Of a stretch of DNA of 64,000 bases, positions 52,635 to 62,412 are shown piece by piece. Origin of the DNA: Salinibacterium sp. (lineage in GTDB: Bacteria; Actinomycetota; Actinomycetes; Actinomycetales; Microbacteriaceae). Position 1 is the stretch's first letter. Every line of letters starts with the position of its first letter. The stretch lies in contig JADGNA010000008.1 of the NCBI GenBank assembly GCA_015234465.1, forward strand, positions 496,001 to 560,000, written 5' to 3'. A program made the position numbers and the translations under genes. The notes beneath the pieces are model-generated. The model saw nothing but the letters and a program-made list of their open reading frames with translations, searched no databases and had not been told where the DNA came from.

Positions 52635-54815
52635 ATGGACGCCGAACGCATCATCGATGACACGGGGCTCGCGACCGACAGTCTCGACGACGACTACGAC
52701 GCGGTCGGCTGGGTCGACGACGGCACGCTGCCCGCCGATCGCTACCTCGACCGCGAGCTGAGTTGGCTGGCGTTCAACCAGCGGGTGCTCGAACTCGCGG
52801 AGGACCCGACGCTGCCGCTGCTCGAGCGCGTCAACTTCCTCGCGATCTTCGCGAGCAACCTCGACGAGTTCTTCATGGTGCGCGTCGCGGGACTCAAACG
52901 CCGCATCACGACGGGCATCGCCGTGCCGACCAACGTCGGCCGCTCCCCCACCGATGTGCTCGCCGACATCAGCGCCAAGGCGCACGAGCTGCAGGAGCGG
53001 CACGCCCACGTGTTCCGCGAGATCGTGAAGCCGGCACTCGACGAGGCCGGCATCCACATCGAGGGATGGGCCGACCTCGACGAGGGCGACCGCGAACGGG
53101 TCGACGAGATCTTCTCGAGCCAGATCTTCCCCGTGCTCATGCCGCTCGCGGTCGACCCCGCGCATCCGTTCCCCTACATCTCGGGGCTCTCACTCAACCT
53201 CTCGGTGCGGGTGCGCAACCCCAAGACGCGCAAGGAACAGTTCGCGCGCATCAAGGTGCCGACGATCCTGCCGCGCTTCGTGCAGCTGCCGGATGACGAG
53301 CGCGGCCTGCTGCGCTTCATCCCCCTCGAAGACCTCATCTCGAACCACCTCGGGGAGCTCTTTCCCGGCATGGAGATCCTCGACCACCACGAGTTCCGGG
53401 TCACCCGCAACGAGGATGTCGAGATCGACGAGGACGAGTCGGAGAACCTCATCCAGAGCCTCGAGCGTGAGCTCCTGCGCCGCCGCTTCGGGCCGCCCAT
53501 CCGGCTCGAGATCACCGACGACATGGACGACCGCACGCTCGACCTGCTCGTGCGCGAACTGGGCGTCACCCAGCAGGAGGTCTACCGCCTGCCCGCGCCG
53601 CTCGACCTCGGGGGCCTCTTCGAGGTCTTCAAGATCAACCGGCCCTCGCTCAAGTATCGCAAGCACGTGCCCGCGACGAGTCCGGAGCTCATGCCGCCCG
53701 AGCCCGGCGCCAAGCCCAACATCTTCGCCTCCATAAGCCGCGGCGACATCCTCGTGCACCACCCCTACGAGTCCTTCGGCACGAGCGTGCAGGCCTTCCT
53801 CGAGCAGGCGGCATCCGACCCTGCCGTGCTCGCGATCAAGCAGACGCTCTACCGCACGAGCGGCGACAGCCCCATCGTGTCTGCACTGATCGACGCGGCG
53901 GAGGCCGGCAAGGCCGTGCTCGCGCTCGTCGAGATCAAGGCACGCTTCGACGAGCAGGCCAACATCGAGTGGGCCCGCAAACTCGAGAAGGCGGGAGTGC
54001 ATGTCGTCTACGGGCTCGTCGGCCTCAAGACGCACTGCAAGCTCGCCCTCGTCGTGCGGCAGGAGAAGGACGGCAGCCTCCGCAACTACAGCCACGTCGG
54101 CACGGGCAACTACAACCCCAAGACGAGCCGCGTGTACGAAGACCTCGGGCTCTTCACGGCCGACCCCGTCGTGGGCCGCGACCTCACGCGACTCTTCAAC
54201 GAGCTCTCGGGCTACGCGATCGAGAAGAAGTTCAAGCGCCTCCTCGTCGCACCGCTGCACCTGCGCAAGGGGCTCATCAAGCGCATCAACGCCGAGCGGG
54301 AGAACGCGATCGCGGGCAAGCCCAGCGGCATCCGCATCAAGCTGAACTCGATTGTCGATGAACACGTTATCGACGCGCTCTACCGCGCGAGCCAGGCCGG
54401 GGTGCCGGTCGACCTCGTCATCCGCGGCATCTGCGCCATCCGCCCAGGCGTGCCGGAGCTCAGCGAGACGATCAGGGTGCGTTCGATCCTCGGCCGCTAC
54501 CTCGAGCACTCCCGCGTCTTCTGGTTCGAGAATGCCGGCGACCCGCAGGTCTACATCGGCAGCGCCGACATGATGCACCGCAACCTCGACCGCCGCGTCG
54601 AGGCGCTCGTGCGGCTCACCGAGCCCGAGCACTTCGAGCGGATCGCGACGATGTTCGACCTCGCGATGTCGGACTCGACCTCGTCGTGGCGCCTCGAGAA
54701 CGATGGCTCCTGGGCACGCCAGTACGAGGGCCCCGACGGCGAGCCCCTCGACGACATGCAGAATGTGATCATGGACCTCATCGCCTCCCGCCGCCGCACT
54801 GTGAGACCACGTTGA
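52635..54815 (+). CDS. ppk: Polyphosphate kinase 1
   Basis: A 726-residue enzyme polymerising the gamma-phosphate of ATP. The N-domain starts [40 protein letters not shown] follows, and both HxK-type catalytic motifs are present: [12 protein letters not shown] (His near 466, the autophosphorylated residue) and [17 protein letters not shown] (near 646). The [19 protein letters not shown] loop is also conserved. The first 35 residues are acidic and variable. ATG at 52635. It is followed by mutT1 with a TTGA overlap; the mshD-ppk-mutT1-pst order is typical of actinobacteria. Confidence 0.95.
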   Translation: MDAERIIDDTGLATDSLDDDYDAVGWVDDGTLPADRYLDRELSWLAFNQRVLELAEDPTLPLLERVNFLAIFASNLDEFFMVRVAGLKRRITTGIAVPTNVGRSPTDVLADISAKAHELQERHAHVFREIVKPALDEAGIHIEGWADLDEGDRERVDEIFSSQIFPVLMPLAVDPAHPFPYISGLSLNLSVRVRNPKTRKEQFARIKVPTILPRFVQLPDDERGLLRFIPLEDLISNHLGELFPGMEILDHHEFRVTRNEDVEIDEDESENLIQSLERELLRRRFGPPIRLEITDDMDDRTLDLLVRELGVTQQEVYRLPAPLDLGGLFEVFKINRPSLKYRKHVPATSPELMPPEPGAKPNIFASISRGDILVHHPYESFGTSVQAFLEQAASDPAVLAIKQTLYRTSGDSPIVSALIDAAEAGKAVLALVEIKARFDEQANIEWARKLEKAGVHVVYGLVGLKTHCKLALVVRQEKDGSLRNYSHVGTGNYNPKTSRVYEDLGLFTADPVVGRDLTRLFNELSGYAIEKKFKRLLVAPLHLRKGLIKRINAERENAIAGKPSGIRIKLNSIVDEHVIDALYRASQAGVPVDLVIRGICAIRPGVPELSETIRVRSILGRYLEHSRVFWFENAGDPQVYIGSADMMHRNLDRRVEALVRLTEPEHFERIATMFDLAMSDSTSSWRLENDGSWARQYEGPDGEPLDDMQNVIMDLIASRRRTVRPR

Positions 54816-55753
54816 GCCCCGCGGAGCCCGTGCTCGCGGCCGGAGCCGTGTGCTGGCGCATCGTCAACGGCAAGATCCGCGTCGCCCTCGTGCACCGCGA
54901 GCGGCACGGTGACGTGTCATTCCCGAAGGGCAAGGTCGACCCGGGTGAGAGCCTCCCCGAGACCGCCGTGCGGGAGATCGCCGAGGAGACCGGCCTCGAG
55001 ATCTCGCTCGGCGCGCCGCTCGGCACGACCGAGTACACGCTGCCCGGCGGGCGCGACAAGGTCGTGCACTACTGGACGGCCGAGGTCGATGAGGCCACGC
55101 ACGCGGCATCCGCCTTCGTGCCCAACGACGAGGTCGAGCGCCTGGAATGGCTCTCGGTCAAGAAGGCCCGCAAGGCGCTGAGCTACGCCCACGATCGCGA
55201 CGTGCTCGACCGCTTCGTGGCGCGGGTCGACAACGACACACTCCGCACCTTCGCGATCATCGCCCTCCGCCACGGCAAGGCGATGCCGCACCACGAGTTC
55301 GACGGCACGGATGCCAAGCGGCCGCTGCTGCCGCAGGGCAGGAAGGACTCGGAGGTCGCGGCCAGGGGCATCGCCGCATACGACCCCGAGAAGCTCATCA
55401 CGAGTGACGCCGTGCGCTGCCGCCAGACCATCGCGCCCCTCTCCGAACTCACGGGCCTTAAGGCCAAGAAGACGTCCAAGATCAGCCAAGATGCCTGGGA
55501 GAGTGGCGAGGCCGAGGTCGAGAAGGTCGTCGCCAAGCGGCTCCGCAAGGGCGTGACGGCCGTGCTCTGCAGCCACGGGCCCGTGCTGCCGGAGATCATC
55601 GAGCAGGCGGCACGGCTCACCAACTCGCCCGTCGACCGCTCGGTGCGGGCATCCGCGATGCTCGACACGGGCGCCTTCGCGGTGCTGCACTTCGCGAAGG
55701 AGCGGCCGGAGGCGGGCATCATCGCGATCGAGGTGCACTCGCCTGGCCGCTGA
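54812..55753 (+). CDS. mutT1: Nudix hydrolase with C-terminal histidine-phosphatase domain (MutT1 type)
   Basis: A 313-residue two-domain enzyme. Nudix is residues 1 to about 140, with the Nudix box from GKVDPGES to EETGL (40-62). The phosphoglycerate-mutase-like domain begins [14 protein letters not shown] (about 150) and has [15 protein letters not shown] near the end. Mycobacterial MutT1 sanitises 8-oxo-dGTP and degrades diadenosine polyphosphates. The start is taken as TTG at 54812, overlapping the ppk stop; GTG at 54830 is an alternative. The stop codon lies in a tandem-repeat tract. Confidence 0.9.
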   Translation: MSPAEPVLAAGAVCWRIVNGKIRVALVHRERHGDVSFPKGKVDPGESLPETAVREIAEETGLEISLGAPLGTTEYTLPGGRDKVVHYWTAEVDEATHAASAFVPNDEVERLEWLSVKKARKALSYAHDRDVLDRFVARVDNDTLRTFAIIALRHGKAMPHHEFDGTDAKRPLLPQGRKDSEVAARGIAAYDPEKLITSDAVRCRQTIAPLSELTGLKAKKTSKISQDAWESGEAEVEKVVAKRLRKGVTAVLCSHGPVLPEIIEQAARLTNSPVDRSVRASAMLDTGAFAVLHFAKERPEAGIIAIEVHSPGR

Positions 55754-55823
55754 ATCGCCCGGTCGCTGAATCGGTCCGGTCCTGAATCGGCCCGGTCGCT
55801 GGATCGCTCGGTCGCCGCATCGC
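55744..55823. repeat. Degenerate tandem repeat, about 16-bp unit
   Basis: Five imperfect copies of CGGTCGCTGAATCG follow one another: GGCCGCTGAATCG, CGGTCGCTGAATCG, CGGTCCTGAATCG, CGGTCGCTGGATCG and CGGTCGCCGCATCG, each with two to three flanking bases. The first copy contains the mutT1 stop codon. Lengths differ by one base between units. Confidence 0.7.
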
Positions 55824-55879
55824 TGGGAGTTCGCCGAGATCGCGCCCGGGGCCGCTCCGCGATCCCTAGCCTCGTCGCC

Positions 55880-56776
55880 ATGAACGAGCCCCGACTCTCC
55901 CCATGCCTGTGGTTCCGCACCGAAGCGGATGCCGCGGCCGAGTTCTACACGTCAACCCTCGGCGGCAGCATCCTGCGCCGCAGCTACTACCCCGACACCG
56001 AGAACGTGGGCGGCTACGCCCCCGGCGACCTGCTCACCGTGGACTTCTCGATCGGCGGCCTCGAGTTCACGGCGCTCAACGGCGGCCCTGAGTTCACACC
56101 GAACCCGAGCGTCTCCTTCATGATCGAGGTCGAGGAGGCCGCTGAGGTCGACCGCATCGCGGCGAGCCTGCTCGACGGCGGCGAGACGCTCATGCCCGTC
56201 GACGCCTACCCGTGGAGCACGTGCTACGGCTGGGTGCAGGACCGTTTCGGCATCTCGTGGCAGCTCATGGCGACGGGACAACCCCGCACCACGATCATGC
56301 CCACGCTGCTCTTCTCGAGTGACTCGGCGGGGCGGGCCGGCGAGGCGCTCGAACACTACGCGCAGGTCTTCCACACGACGGCCGAGAACGTGAGCCGCTA
56401 CGGGCCGGATGAGGGCGAGCGCGAGGGATGGATCGGGCATGCGTCGATCCCACTCCTCGGCGCCCGCCTCGCGGTGACCGATGGCGACACGGGCCACGGG
56501 CATCCGTTCAGCGAGGCCATCTCGCTGCAGGTGCTCTGTGACACGCAGGAACAGATCGACCGGTACTGGGATGCGCTCACGGCCGAAGGCGGGCGCGAGT
56601 CACAGTGCGGCTGGCTCGTCGACCGCTTCGGCGTCTCGTGGCAGGTCTCGCCCGCCAGCATGGCGGGGTGGCTCGCGAGCGACGATGGTGCCGCGCGGGC
56701 TCGGGCGTTCCGCGCGATGATGCAGATGCGCAAGCTCGACCTGCCCACACTCGAGGCGGCCTACCGCGGCGAGTGA
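55880..56776 (+). CDS. VOC-superfamily protein with two PhnB/glyoxalase-like domains
   Basis: A 298-residue protein made of two copies of the PhnB-like vicinal-oxygen-chelate domain. The first starts SPCLWFRTEADAAAEFYTST, the second IMPTLLFSSDSAGRAGEALE; both end GW..DRFG(I/V)SWQ, and the protein finishes with an FRAMMQM..LDLPTLEAAYRG segment typical of the 3-demethylubiquinone methyltransferase-like subgroup. The substrate is unknown. ATG 7 nt after TAGCCT (55867-55872), leaderless. The pstS1 PHO boxes begin within its last codons. Confidence 0.85.
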   Translation: MNEPRLSPCLWFRTEADAAAEFYTSTLGGSILRRSYYPDTENVGGYAPGDLLTVDFSIGGLEFTALNGGPEFTPNPSVSFMIEVEEAAEVDRIAASLLDGGETLMPVDAYPWSTCYGWVQDRFGISWQLMATGQPRTTIMPTLLFSSDSAGRAGEALEHYAQVFHTTAENVSRYGPDEGEREGWIGHASIPLLGARLAVTDGDTGHGHPFSEAISLQVLCDTQEQIDRYWDALTAEGGRESQCGWLVDRFGVSWQVSPASMAGWLASDDGAARARAFRAMMQMRKLDLPTLEAAYRGE

Positions 56777-56811
56777 ACGCGAAGTGAACCGCACGCAGCG
56801 CGCGGGTGAAT
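56772..56811. promoter_or_regulatory. PHO-box-like repeats upstream of the first pstS
   Basis: AGTGAAC at 56772, AGTGAAC at 56783 and GGTGAAT at 56805 are copies of GGTGAAC (reverse of GTTCACC) in an 11-bp register, with the 56794 position degenerate. They overlap the end of the VOC gene and end 4 bp before the TAGCCT -10 element (56816-56821), a position suited to activation by RegX3. Confidence 0.75.
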
Positions 56812-56827
56812 TGGTTAGCCTGTGCAG

Positions 56828-57931
56828 GTGACTTTCGACGGCCGCCCCACCGCCCTCCGCAGACGAGTACTCGCCACCGCCGGCGCGATCACGGCGACCC
56901 TCCTGCTGGCGTCCTGCGCCGTCAACGAGCAGCCGCCCGGCGCCGACGTCGGCGGCCACCGCGGCATCGTCGTCGGGGGAGGCTCCAGCGCGCAGCAAGC
57001 CGCGCAGGAGGCGTGGGTCGTCGGATTCCAGACCGACAACCCCGCCGCGACGGTCGAGTACGACCCGGCCGGTTCGGGCGCAGGGCGCGAGATGTTCATC
57101 GCCGGTGGGGCAGCATTCGCCGGATCCGACCGTGCCTTCGAACTCGAGGAGCTCGAGGAGGAGGAGTTCGTCGCCTGCGAGCCCGGCTCCGGCATCATCG
57201 AGCTGCCCGCCTACATCTCCCCCATCGCCCTCGCCTTCAAGCTCGACGGCGTCTCGTCACTCAACCTCGATTCCGACACGATCGCCCGCATCTTCACGGG
57301 CGAGATCACGCGTTGGAACGACCCCGCCATCGCCGAGCACAACCCCGACGTCGACCTGCCCGAGCAGACCATCACGGCGATCCACCGCTCCGACGACTCG
57401 GGCGTGACCGAGAACTTCACCGAGTACCTCGCGGCCGTGGCATCCGACGCCTGGCCCTACGAGCCGAGCGGCGTTTGGCCGCTCGAGGGTGAGGCCGCGC
57501 AGGGCACCTCCGGCGTCGTCAGCGCGCTCAACAACAGTTCCGGCACGATCGGCTACATCGACGCATCCCGCGTGGGCGACCTCGGGGTCGTCGCGGTCGG
57601 CGTTGGCAGCGAGTTCGTGCCCTACTCCTCCGAGGCTGCCGCCGCCATCATCGACGCCTCGCCCGTCGGCGAGGGGCGCGCGCCCGGCGACCTCGCCGTC
57701 GAGATCGACCGCACCTCGACCGCGCGTGGCGTCTACCCGATCGTGCTCATCAGCTACCTGATCGGCTGCGAGGACTACGCCAACGACGATGACGCCGAAC
57801 TCGTGCGCGCCTACTTCGAGCACGTCATCAGCCCCGAGGGGCAGCAGGACGCAGCGGATGCCGCAGGCTCGGCGCCCATCTCCGCGACCATGTTCGAGCG
57901 TGCATCCGAGGCTGCCGCCCTCATCCACTGA
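56828..57931 (+). CDS. pstS: Phosphate ABC transporter binding lipoprotein, paralogue 1
   Basis: A 367-residue lipoprotein with lipobox LLASCAVN. GGGSSAQQAAQEAWVVGFQ, YDPAGSGAGREMFIAG, ITRWNDPAIAEHNPDVDLP, TAIHRSDDSGVTENFTEYL and QGTSGVVSALNNSSGTIGY form the phosphate-binding cleft. GTG at 56828 is chosen because it lies 6 nt after TAGCCT; a GTG at 56822 would abut the -10 element. It is about two-thirds identical by eye to the second pstS. It captures phosphate outside the cell and delivers it to PstCAB. Confidence 0.95.
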   Translation: MTFDGRPTALRRRVLATAGAITATLLLASCAVNEQPPGADVGGHRGIVVGGGSSAQQAAQEAWVVGFQTDNPAATVEYDPAGSGAGREMFIAGGAAFAGSDRAFELEELEEEEFVACEPGSGIIELPAYISPIALAFKLDGVSSLNLDSDTIARIFTGEITRWNDPAIAEHNPDVDLPEQTITAIHRSDDSGVTENFTEYLAAVASDAWPYEPSGVWPLEGEAAQGTSGVVSALNNSSGTIGYIDASRVGDLGVVAVGVGSEFVPYSSEAAAAIIDASPVGEGRAPGDLAVEIDRTSTARGVYPIVLISYLIGCEDYANDDDAELVRAYFEHVISPEGQQDAADAAGSAPISATMFERASEAAALIH

Positions 57932-57940
57932 CCCGATCGC

Positions 57941-58059
57941 GGGTTGAGTAGGCCGCCAGGCCGTGTCGAAACCCCATGCGGGTTGAGTAACGAGCGCCAG
58001 CGAGCGTATCGAAACCCACCGCGAGGTTTCGATACGGCGCTGGCGCGCCTACTCAACCC
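57941..58059. repeat. Three copies of the GGGTTGAG...CGAAACCC dispersed repeat
   Basis: Copies lie at 57941-57975, 57980-58017 and, inverted, 58025-58059. The second (GGGTTGAGTAACGAGCGCCA and on) and third (GGTTTCGATACGGCGCTGGC and on) are near-complementary and can form a long hairpin with a 7-bp loop between the two pstS genes. Such elements are frequent intergenic repeats in Microbacteriaceae. The hairpin could end pstS1 transcription. Confidence 0.85.
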
Positions 58060-58083
58060 ACGGGACCGCGCTGTTCGCGGCTC

Positions 58084-58123
58084 GTTCACCTCCCGTTCAC
58101 CGGCTGTGGTCACTCTGGTCAAC
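58084..58123. promoter_or_regulatory. PHO-box-like repeats upstream of the second pstS
   Basis: Two perfect GTTCACC units at 58084 and 58095 (11-bp register), a degenerate unit at 58106 and GGTCAAC at 58117. A TAGCGT -10 element (58133-58138) follows. This is the best match to the PHO-box consensus in the window. Confidence 0.85.
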
Positions 58124-58188
58124 AGGCATTCGTAGCGTCGCACGAGGGCCTGCACCGGGCCCACGATCACATTCCCGAAAGGAAGTCC

Positions 58189-59292
58189 GTGAACATCACG
58201 CGCAACGCCAAGCGGTGGGGCAGCCTCGCCGCCATCGCCATCGCAGGCTCCGTTGTTCTCACCTCGTGCGCAGCAAACGAGGGCAATGCATCCGACACAG
58301 CCAACGACAGCGGCCTCTCCGGCACGATCGTCGGCGGCGGCGCCTCCTCGCAGGGCGTGGCCCAGGAGGCCTGGGTCGCCGCCTTCCAGACCGCAAACCC
58401 CGACGTGACGGTCGAATACGACCCGACCGGTTCCGGCACGGGCCGCGACAACTTCATCGCCGGCGCGAACTGGTTCACCGGCTCCGACCGCGCATTCAAG
58501 GATGACGAGCTGGCCGAGGACAACTTCGCCGGCTGCGTGCCCGGCACCCCCATCGTGGAGATCCCGGCCTACATCTCCCCCATCGCCGTGATCTTCAACC
58601 TCGACGGCATCGACAGCCTCAACATGGACGCCGCGACCATTGCTGGCGTGCTGAAGGGCGACATCACCAACTGGAACGACCCGGCAATCGCCTCGCAGAA
58701 CGAGGGCGTCGAGCTTCCCGACCTCGCCATCACGGCCGTGCACCGCTCCGACGAGTCGGGCACGACGGAGAACCTCGCCGAGTACCTCGCGGCGGCAGCT
58801 CCCGACGTGTGGACCGCTGAGGTCAGCGGCGACTGGGCCTGGGATGGCGGCGAAGCCGCACAGGGCACCTCCGGTGTCGTCGACGCCGTCTCCGGGGGCA
58901 CCGGGACGATCGGGTACGCGGATGCCTCGCGTGCCGGTGACCTCGGAACCGTCGCCGTGCAGGTCGGCGCCGAGTACGTCGAGTACTCGGCCGAGGCCGC
59001 TGCCGCGATCGTCGACGCCTCGCCGATCGTCGAGGGCCGCGACGAGGTCGACCTCGCGATCGAGCTCGACCGCACCTCCGAAGCCGAGGGCGTCTACCCG
59101 ATCGTGCTCATCAGCTACCTCATCGCGTGCTCCGAGTACGAGGAGACCGAGCGTGCCGAGCTCGTGCAGGCCTACCTCGACTACGTGATCAGCGACGAGG
59201 GCCAGCAGGCCGCAGCTGACGCTGCCGGCACCGCGCCCATCTCCTCCTCGCTCTTCGAGAAGGCCAAGGCCGCGGTCGACAGCATCAAGTAA
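58189..59292 (+). CDS. pstS: Phosphate ABC transporter binding lipoprotein, paralogue 2
   Basis: A 367-residue lipoprotein with lipobox VLTSCAAN and the same motifs as the first copy (GGGASSQGVAQEAWVAAFQ, YDPTGSGTGRDNFIAG, ITNWNDPAIASQ, TAVHRSDESGTTENLAEYL). Differences cluster in the acidic surface loops and near the N-terminus. GTG start with GAAAGGAA 4 nt upstream. It has its own PHO-boxes and is separated from pstC by a strong hairpin, so it can be made in excess over the permease. The two copies may differ in affinity. Confidence 0.96.
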   Translation: MNITRNAKRWGSLAAIAIAGSVVLTSCAANEGNASDTANDSGLSGTIVGGGASSQGVAQEAWVAAFQTANPDVTVEYDPTGSGTGRDNFIAGANWFTGSDRAFKDDELAEDNFAGCVPGTPIVEIPAYISPIAVIFNLDGIDSLNMDAATIAGVLKGDITNWNDPAIASQNEGVELPDLAITAVHRSDESGTTENLAEYLAAAAPDVWTAEVSGDWAWDGGEAAQGTSGVVDAVSGGTGTIGYADASRAGDLGTVAVQVGAEYVEYSAEAAAAIVDASPIVEGRDEVDLAIELDRTSEAEGVYPIVLISYLIACSEYEETERAELVQAYLDYVISDEGQQAAADAAGTAPISSSLFEKAKAAVDSIK

Positions 59293-59308
59293 CGACCACC
59301 ACCGCAGA

Positions 59309-59353
59309 CTGCCCGGTGCCCCTCGTGTTGTGCGAGCAGGGGGCACCGGGCAG
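59309..59353 (+). terminator. Strong hairpin between pstS and pstC
   Basis: CTGCCCGGTGCCCC (59309-59322) pairs perfectly with GGGGCACCGGGCAG (59340-59353), 14 bp, around a 17-nt loop. No T tract follows. It probably acts as a partial terminator or 3'-end stabiliser that sets PstS above PstCAB levels. Confidence 0.75.
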
Positions 59354-59427
59354 ACTGGGGATGTGACTGAGTCCACGTCCCCGCTCCACACCATCACCAT
59401 CAACACCCAGCAGGGGGCCAGGACCCG

Positions 59428-60375
59428 ATGACCACGCCGGCCACGGCATCACGCATCAAGGCGAAACAGCGCCTCGGCGACCGGATCTTCTCGTCGACGG
59501 CACTGACTGCCGGCTCCCTCATCCTCGCGATCCTCGCCGCCGTTGCGGCCTTCCTCATGGTCGAGAGCGTCCCCGCCCTCACGGAGGATCCGGAGGACGT
59601 CGCAATCCTCAGTGGCCAGCCGTTCTGGTCCTACGTCGCACCCCTCGTCTTCGGCACCATCTGGTCTGCCGCCCTCGCGCTCCTCATGGCGGTGCCCGTC
59701 TCGATCGGCATCGCGCTCTTCATCTCCCACTACGCACCGCGCAAGCTCGCCGCCGGCCTCGGCTACATCATCGACCTGCTGGCCGCCGTGCCATCCGTCG
59801 TCTTCGGACTCTGGGGCGCCAACGTGCTCGCGCCCGCCGTGCTGCCGCTCTACACCTGGCTCACCGAGAACCTGGGCTGGATCCCCTTCTTCGCGCCGCC
59901 GGCATCCGGCACCGGCCGCACGATCCTCACCGCCGCCATCGTGCTCGCGGTCATGATCCTCCCGATCATCACGGCACTCACCCGCGAGGTCTTCCTACAG
60001 ACGCCCGTGCTGCACGAGGAGGCCGCGCTCGCGCTGGGCGCCACCCGCTGGGAGATGATCCGCACTGCCGTGCTCCCCTTCGGCAAGCCCGGCATCATCA
60101 GCGCCTCCATGCTGGGCCTCGGCCGCGCACTCGGCGAGACCATGGCGGTCGCGATGGTGCTCTCCGCATCCGGAGGCGTGACCTTCGCCCTCCTGACCTC
60201 GACGAACCCGGGCACGATCGCGGCGAACATCGCCCTGCGATTCCCCGAAGCATTCGGCACCAACATCAACCTGCTCATCGCGACCGGGCTCATCCTCTTT
60301 GCGATCACGCTCGTCGTGAACATGATCGCGCGCTGGATCATCGGCCGCCGCAAGGAATTTTCGGGGGCCAACTGA
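59428..60375 (+). CDS. pstC: Phosphate ABC transporter permease PstC
   Basis: A 315-residue permease with six membrane helices, beginning [20 protein letters not shown] after a short basic N-terminus. The cytoplasmic EAA loop reads [21 protein letters not shown], followed by [19 protein letters not shown], both typical of PstC. It pairs with PstA as the transmembrane channel. The stop overlaps the pstA start (TGATG). Confidence 0.95.
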   Translation: MTTPATASRIKAKQRLGDRIFSSTALTAGSLILAILAAVAAFLMVESVPALTEDPEDVAILSGQPFWSYVAPLVFGTIWSAALALLMAVPVSIGIALFISHYAPRKLAAGLGYIIDLLAAVPSVVFGLWGANVLAPAVLPLYTWLTENLGWIPFFAPPASGTGRTILTAAIVLAVMILPIITALTREVFLQTPVLHEEAALALGATRWEMIRTAVLPFGKPGIISASMLGLGRALGETMAVAMVLSASGGVTFALLTSTNPGTIAANIALRFPEAFGTNINLLIATGLILFAITLVVNMIARWIIGRRKEFSGAN

Positions 60376-61457
60376 TGAGCCAGGCAAGCGCAACCGACCG
60401 CGCACTTCCCAACACCTATGCTGCAGGGCTCCTCGGCAAGCGCGTGCCCCTGTACGTGCTCGGCGCAGCGTTCCTCATCTCGGCTGTGAGCTTCTTCCTC
60501 ATCGGCCTCGCGGAGGGCGGCTCCTTCAACATCGTGGGCGTCGTGCTCGTCACCGCCCTCCTCTACATGGCCGGCATCTATGTGACGTCCCTCCTCATCG
60601 AGGGCCGCCGCAAGGCCACCGACCGGCTCGTCACCGCCCTCGTCGGCACCGCCTTCGTGGTCGCACTCCTGCCGCTCATCTCGCTCGTCTACACCGTCAT
60701 CATCAACGGCACGGCACGCTTCGACCTCGAGTTCTTCACCTACTCGATGCGCAACATCGTCGGCGAGGGCGGCGGCATCGTCCACGCGATCGTCGGCACC
60801 CTGCTCATGACGCTGACGGCCGCACTCATCTCGGTGCCGATCGGCCTCCTCGCCGCGATCTACCTCGTCGAATACGGCCGCGGCACCCTCGCGCGGGCCA
60901 TCACCTTCTTCGTCGACGTCATGACGGGCATCCCCTCGATCGTCGCGGGTCTCTTCGCCTACTCGGTCTTCGCGATCTTCTTCGGCCCGGGCATCAAGCT
61001 GGGCATCGCCGGGGCGATCGCCCTCTCGGTGCTCATGATCCCGATCGTCGTGCGCTCCTGCGAAGACATGCTGAAGCTGGTGCCCAACGAGCTTCGCGAG
61101 GCCGCGTACGCACTCGGCGTGCCCAAGTGGCTGACCGTCATGAAGGTCGTGCTGCCGACATCCATCGCCGGCATCATGACCGGTGTGACGCTCGCGATCG
61201 CCCGCGTCATCGGCGAGACCGCGCCGCTGCTCGTCGCCGCCGGCTTCACCAACAACCTCAACTACAACCTCACCGAGGGGCGCATGCAGAGCCTGCCCGT
61301 GCTGGTCTACAACCAGTACGTGAGCCAGGGTTCGGTGCCGCAGGCCTACCTCGACCGCGCCTGGGCCGGAGCGCTCACCCTGATCCTCATCGTCATGGTG
61401 CTCAACCTCGCCGCCCGACTCATCGCCAAGTACTTCGCGCCCAAGACGGGCAGGTAA
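60375..61457 (+). CDS. pstA: Phosphate ABC transporter permease PstA
   Basis: A 360-residue permease with six C-terminal helices preceded by two extra helices in the first 110 residues ([40 protein letters not shown]), an extension common in actinobacterial PstA. The EAA loop is [21 protein letters not shown], followed by [16 protein letters not shown]. It is co-translated with pstC. Confidence 0.95.
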   Translation: MSQASATDRALPNTYAAGLLGKRVPLYVLGAAFLISAVSFFLIGLAEGGSFNIVGVVLVTALLYMAGIYVTSLLIEGRRKATDRLVTALVGTAFVVALLPLISLVYTVIINGTARFDLEFFTYSMRNIVGEGGGIVHAIVGTLLMTLTAALISVPIGLLAAIYLVEYGRGTLARAITFFVDVMTGIPSIVAGLFAYSVFAIFFGPGIKLGIAGAIALSVLMIPIVVRSCEDMLKLVPNELREAAYALGVPKWLTVMKVVLPTSIAGIMTGVTLAIARVIGETAPLLVAAGFTNNLNYNLTEGRMQSLPVLVYNQYVSQGSVPQAYLDRAWAGALTLILIVMVLNLAARLIAKYFAPKTGR

Positions 61458-61465
61458 GGATCCCA

Positions 61466-62245
61466 GTGTCAAAGAGAATTGAAGTTCGCGACCTCGACGT
61501 CTACTACGGCAAGTTCAAGGCCGTGGAGGGCATCACCCTCAACATCGAGCCGCGCAGCGTCACCGCCTTCATCGGCCCCTCCGGCTGCGGCAAGTCGACC
61601 TTCCTGCGCACGCTGAACCGCATGCACGAGGTCATCCCCGGTGCCTACGTCGACGGCGAGGTGCTGATCGACGGCAGCAACCTCTACGGCGCCGGCGTCG
61701 ACCCCGTGCTCGTGCGCCGCCAGGTCGGCATGGTGTTCCAGCGGCCCAACCCGTTCCCGACCATGTCGATCAAGGAGAACGTGCTCGCGGGCGTCAAGCT
61801 CAACAACCGCAGCATCTCCAAGTCGGATGCCGATGACCTCGTCGAGAAGTCACTCCGGGGGGCGAACCTCTGGAACGAGGTCAAGGACCGCCTCGAGCGC
61901 CCAGGCTCCGGCCTCTCGGGCGGGCAGCAGCAGCGTCTCTGCATCGCCCGCGCGATCGCCGTCTCGCCCGACGTGCTCCTCATGGACGAGCCCTGCTCCG
62001 CCCTCGACCCGATCTCGACGCTCGCGATCGAGGACCTCATCGAGGAGCTCAAGACCGACTACACGATCGTGATCGTGACCCACAACATGCAGCAGGCCTC
62101 CCGCGTCTCTGACAAGACGGCATTCTTCAACATCGCCGGCACGGGTGCCCCAGGCAAACTCATCGAGTACGACGACACCAACACGATCTTCTCGAAGCCG
62201 GCCGAGCAGGCGACCGAGGACTACGTCTCCGGCAAGTTCGGGTAA
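61466..62245 (+). CDS. pstB: Phosphate ABC transporter ATPase PstB
   Basis: A 259-residue ATPase. Walker A is [20 protein letters not shown], the Q-loop [13 protein letters not shown], the signature [15 protein letters not shown], Walker [16 protein letters not shown] and the H-loop [13 protein letters not shown]. All are the specific PstB forms. The start is GTG at 61466 ([15 protein letters not shown]) with AAGGA 5 nt upstream. It is the last gene of the operon, followed by a repeat hairpin. Confidence 0.96.
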   Translation: MSKRIEVRDLDVYYGKFKAVEGITLNIEPRSVTAFIGPSGCGKSTFLRTLNRMHEVIPGAYVDGEVLIDGSNLYGAGVDPVLVRRQVGMVFQRPNPFPTMSIKENVLAGVKLNNRSISKSDADDLVEKSLRGANLWNEVKDRLERPGSGLSGGQQQRLCIARAIAVSPDVLLMDEPCSALDPISTLAIEDLIEELKTDYTIVIVTHNMQQASRVSDKTAFFNIAGTGAPGKLIEYDDTNTIFSKPAEQATEDYVSGKFG

Positions 62246-62250
62246 CCACC

Positions 62251-62336
62251 CTCCCCAACTCAGGAACCACCTTTCCTAACTCAGGAGTGTCTGGACGGGC
62301 CGGTCGGCACATCCTGTAACTCCTGAGTTGTGAAAG
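62251..62336. repeat. Second copy of the AACTCAGGAGT repeat array
   Basis: Direct elements AACTCAGGA (62257) and AACTCAGGAGT (62278), 21 bp apart, are followed by an inverted AACTCCTGAGTT (62318-62329) with the same CTTTCC/GAAAGG flanks as the array at 10613-10757. It lies between the convergent pstB and rskA genes and can form a hairpin. Confidence 0.75.
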
Positions 62337-62412
62337 GTGTGGCACGCCTTGCGCTCGTCGTCCGGTTGGTGCTGGACGCGCGGAGAAGAGGCAGCCGGTC
62401 GAGAAGGCCTGA

